The notes beneath the pieces were generated by a model. It was not told the DNA's origin, did no database searches, and saw only the letters and a list, made by a program, of their open reading frames with translations. Made by a program: the position numbers and the translations under genes. A DNA stretch of 64,000 bases from Xylanimonas cellulosilytica DSM 15894. GTDB lineage: Bacteria; Actinomycetota; Actinomycetes; Actinomycetales; Cellulomonadaceae. Positions 62,044 through 64,000 of this stretch are shown here, piece after piece; position 1 is the first letter of the stretch, and each line of letters opens with the position of its first letter. The stretch lies in the NCBI RefSeq assembly GCF_000024965.1, contig NC_013530.1, positions 682,001 through 746,000 of the forward strand, written 5' to 3'.

Positions 62044-63236
62044 GCGAGGGCCTCCACGGACTGGCGTGCGATCGCCAGCTCCTCGTTGGTGGGCACCACC
62101 ATGACCAGCGGGCCCTCGTGGCCGTCGGGGCTGATGATGCGCGGCTCCTTGGAGCGCACGGCGTTCTTCGCCGGGTCGACGGCCAGGCCGAGGAACCCGA
62201 GCGCGTCCGCGACCTCCTGGCGGATCGGGAACGAGTTCTCGCCCACGCCCGCCGTGAAGGTCAGCACGTCGATGCCGCCCAGGACGGCCGCGTAGGCGCC
62301 CACGTACTTGATCAGGCGGTGGCGGTACACGTCGAGGGCGGCCACCGCGGCCGGCTCACCGGCGTCGGCGGCGTTGCGCAGGTCGCGCATGTCGGACCGG
62401 CCGGCGAGGCCCAGCAGGCCGGACTTCTTGTTGAGCAGGTTGTCGATGTCGTCGACGTTCATGCCGGCGACGCGGCCCAGGTGGAACACGATCGCGGGGT
62501 CGAGGTCGCCCGAGCGGGTGCCCATGACGAGGCCCTCGAGCGGGGTCAGGCCCATGGACGTGTCCACGGCGACGCCGGAGTCCACGGCCGACGCCGATGC
62601 CCCGTTGCCCAGGTGGAGGACGACCTGCTTGAGGTCGTCGCGTCCCAGCACCTCGGCGACCTTCGCGGACACGTACTGGTGCGAGGTGCCGTGGAAGCCG
62701 TAGCGGCGCACCTGGTGCTCCGCCGCGACGTCGGCGTCGATCGCATACGTGTACGCGGCGGCCGGGAGGGTCGAGAAGAACGCGGTGTCGAAGATGGCGA
62801 CGTGCGGCACGTCGAACAGCTCGCGCGCGGCCTCGATGCCGGTGAGGTTGGCCGGGTTGTGCAGCGGCGCCAGGGGGATGAGCGCGCGGATGCCCTCGAC
62901 GACGTCGTCGTCGATGACGGTGGGCTGCGAGTACAGGGTGCCGCCGTGGACCACACGGTGACCGACCGCGACGATGCCGGCCTCGTCGAGCGACGGGCCG
63001 ACCTCCTTGAACAGGTCCAGGACGAGGTGCAGCGCGACGCCGTGGTCCTTGATCGGGGCCTCGCGCTCCGTCTCGGTCTCACCCACCTCGTGGACGATCC
63101 GCCCCGACTCGAGGCCGATGCGCTCCACGAGCCCGACGGCGAGGACCTCGCCCGAGGACGGGTTCAGGAGCTGGTACTTCAGCGACGACGAACCGGAGTT
63201 GAGCACCAGAACAGTGCTCACTTGCATCTCGCTCAC
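62040..63236 (-). CDS. ackA: Acetate kinase
   Basis: 398 aa; acetyl-phosphate + ADP to acetate + ATP. The GTG at 63236 overlaps the pta stop by 4 nt (GTGA); the ATG at 63227 is an alternative. [16 protein letters not shown] (nucleotide and Mg site), [14 protein letters not shown] (active-site Arg), [39 protein letters not shown] and FTAGVGENS are all present. Pair with pta; the DUF4031 gene is coupled to its 3' end. Confidence 0.97.
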   Translation of the reverse strand: MSEMQVSTVLVLNSGSSSLKYQLLNPSSGEVLAVGLVERIGLESGRIVHEVGETETEREAPIKDHGVALHLVLDLFKEVGPSLDEAGIVAVGHRVVHGGTLYSQPTVIDDDVVEGIRALIPLAPLHNPANLTGIEAARELFDVPHVAIFDTAFFSTLPAAAYTYAIDADVAAEHQVRRYGFHGTSHQYVSAKVAEVLGRDDLKQVVLHLGNGASASAVDSGVAVDTSMGLTPLEGLVMGTRSGDLDPAIVFHLGRVAGMNVDDIDNLLNKKSGLLGLAGRSDMRDLRNAADAGEPAAVAALDVYRHRLIKYVGAYAAVLGGIDVLTFTAGVGENSFPIRQEVADALGFLGLAVDPAKNAVRSKEPRIISPDGHEGPLVMVVPTNEELAIARQSVEALA

Positions 63237-64000
63237 TCTGTGGCCCCCTGTGCCTGGATCGCCGTGATGGCGACGGTGTTGATGATGTCCTGGACGAGCG
63301 CGCCGCGGGACAGGTCGTTGACGGGCTTGTTGAGACCCTGGAGCACCGGGCCGACGGCCACGGCACCCGCCGAGCGCTGCACGGCCTTGTAGGTGTTGTT
63401 GCCGGTGTTGAGGTCCGGGAACACGAACACGGTCGCCCGGCCGGCGACATCGGATCCCGGCAGCTTCGAGGCGGCCACGGCGGCGTCGACGGCGGCATCG
63501 TACTGGATGGGCCCTTCGACGGAGAGGTCGGGGCGGCGTTCCTTGACGATCGCGGTGGCCGCGCGCACCTTGTCGACGTCGGCGCCCGAGCCGGACTCGC
63601 CGGTCGAGTACGACAGCATGGCGATGCGCGGCTCGACGCCGAACTGCGCCGCGGTGGCCGCGGACGCGATGGCGACGTCGGCGAGCTGCTCCGTCGTCGG
63701 GTCGGGGATGACGGCGCAGTCGCCGTACACCAGCACCCGGTCCTCGAGGCACATGAGGAACACGCCCGACACCGAGGAGATGCCGGGGGCGGTCTTGATG
63801 ATCTCGAAGGACGGGCGGATGGTGTGCGCCGTCGTGTGGGCGGCACCCGAGACCATGCCGTGGGCGTCGCCCACGTGGACCATCATCGTGCCGAAGTAGG
63901 ACACGTCGGTGACGATCTCCCGGGCCCGTTCGACCGTCATGCCCTTGTGGGCGCGCAGGCGCGTGTACTCGGCGGCGTACTTCTCGACGTGCACCGGGTC
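63233..64000 (-). CDS. pta: Phosphate acetyltransferase, C-terminal part (window-truncated)
   Basis: Coding continues past the right edge; the codons at the edge read Asp-Pro-Val-His-Val-Glu. Acetyl-CoA + Pi to acetyl-phosphate + CoA. The visible ~255 residues are the PTA_PTB catalytic domain: [93 protein letters not shown] (in pieces). Whether the long N-terminal DRTGG domains exist cannot be seen. Coupled to ackA. Confidence 0.96.
   Translation of the reverse strand, partial: DPVHVEKYAAEYTRLRAHKGMTVERAREIVTDVSYFGTMMVHVGDAHGMVSGAAHTTAHTIRPSFEIIKTAPGISSVSGVFLMCLEDRVLVYGDCAVIPDPTTEQLADVAIASAATAAQFGVEPRIAMLSYSTGESGSGADVDKVRAATAIVKERRPDLSVEGPIQYDAAVDAAVAASKLPGSDVAGRATVFVFPDLNTGNNTYKAVQRSAGAVAVGPVLQGLNKPVNDLSRGALVQDIINTVAITAIQAQGATE

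Overview
This is a high-GC chromosomal window from an actinobacterium. Gene content points to the Micrococcales, most like the Cellulomonas/Cellulosimicrobium/Isoptericola group; that placement is my inference from gene content and style, not from a search. Supporting signs are strong G/C codon bias, TANNNT -10 boxes, many apparently leaderless genes, a WhiD/WhiB3-type WhiB protein, DUF5709 and DUF4031 proteins, an F420-type luciferase-like oxidoreductase, GuaB3, and a gene order close to the mycobacterial rpoBC...truA, rplM-rpsI-glmM, glmS and alr-tsa-groES-whiB-guaB blocks. No rRNA, tRNA, CRISPR array, insertion sequence or phage gene was seen.

1-27,200 is the core gene-expression locus, all on the + strand: the 3' part of rpoB, rpoC, rpsL-rpsG-fusA, tuf, the S10 operon (rpsJ to rpsQ), the spc operon (rplN to rplO), secY-adk-map, then infA-rpmJ-rpsM-rpsK-rpoA-rplQ. 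Strong hairpins follow rpoC, tuf, rpsQ, rplO, rpsK, rpoA and rplQ, and several are followed at once by a promoter. rpsD is absent from the alpha operon.

27,200-35,700 starts with a two-gene interruption between rplQ and truA: an alpha/beta hydrolase bracketed by two related 42-bp palindromes, and a ROK sugar kinase. truA, a repeat cluster, a DUF5709/DUF937 pair, rplM-rpsI, glmM-def and a DedA protein follow.

35,700-49,830 holds coaA, glmS-acpS, an LLM oxidoreductase, the NAD(P)HX repair enzyme, a glutathione peroxidase, an RluA-type pseudouridine synthase, alr, and the t6A genes tsaE, tsaB and tsaD with rimI. A rhodanese and a nitroreductase lie between rimI and tsaD.

49,830-64,000 holds a minus-strand group (LURP-one-like, YbdK-type ligase, THUMP-like methyltransferase, one unrecognised gene), then groES with a CIRCE operator, whiB, a MerR-type regulator, guaB, a DEDDh exonuclease, guaB3, a succinate-semialdehyde-type dehydrogenase, a DUF4031-HD protein and ackA-pta (pta cut by the window end).

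The main unexplained structure is a family of short palindromic repeats (GGTGGTT / TCGACAGGCTC / AACCACC) at five intergenic sites, about 19 copies in all. One site is inside the ribosomal alpha operon and one splits tsaE from tsaB. Other points are the paired 42-bp palindromes around a hydrolase gene, a 32-bp-stem hairpin at 52,824, a cluster of promoters placed 6-7 nt before start codons, and a DUF4031 protein whose only good start is a CTG codon.
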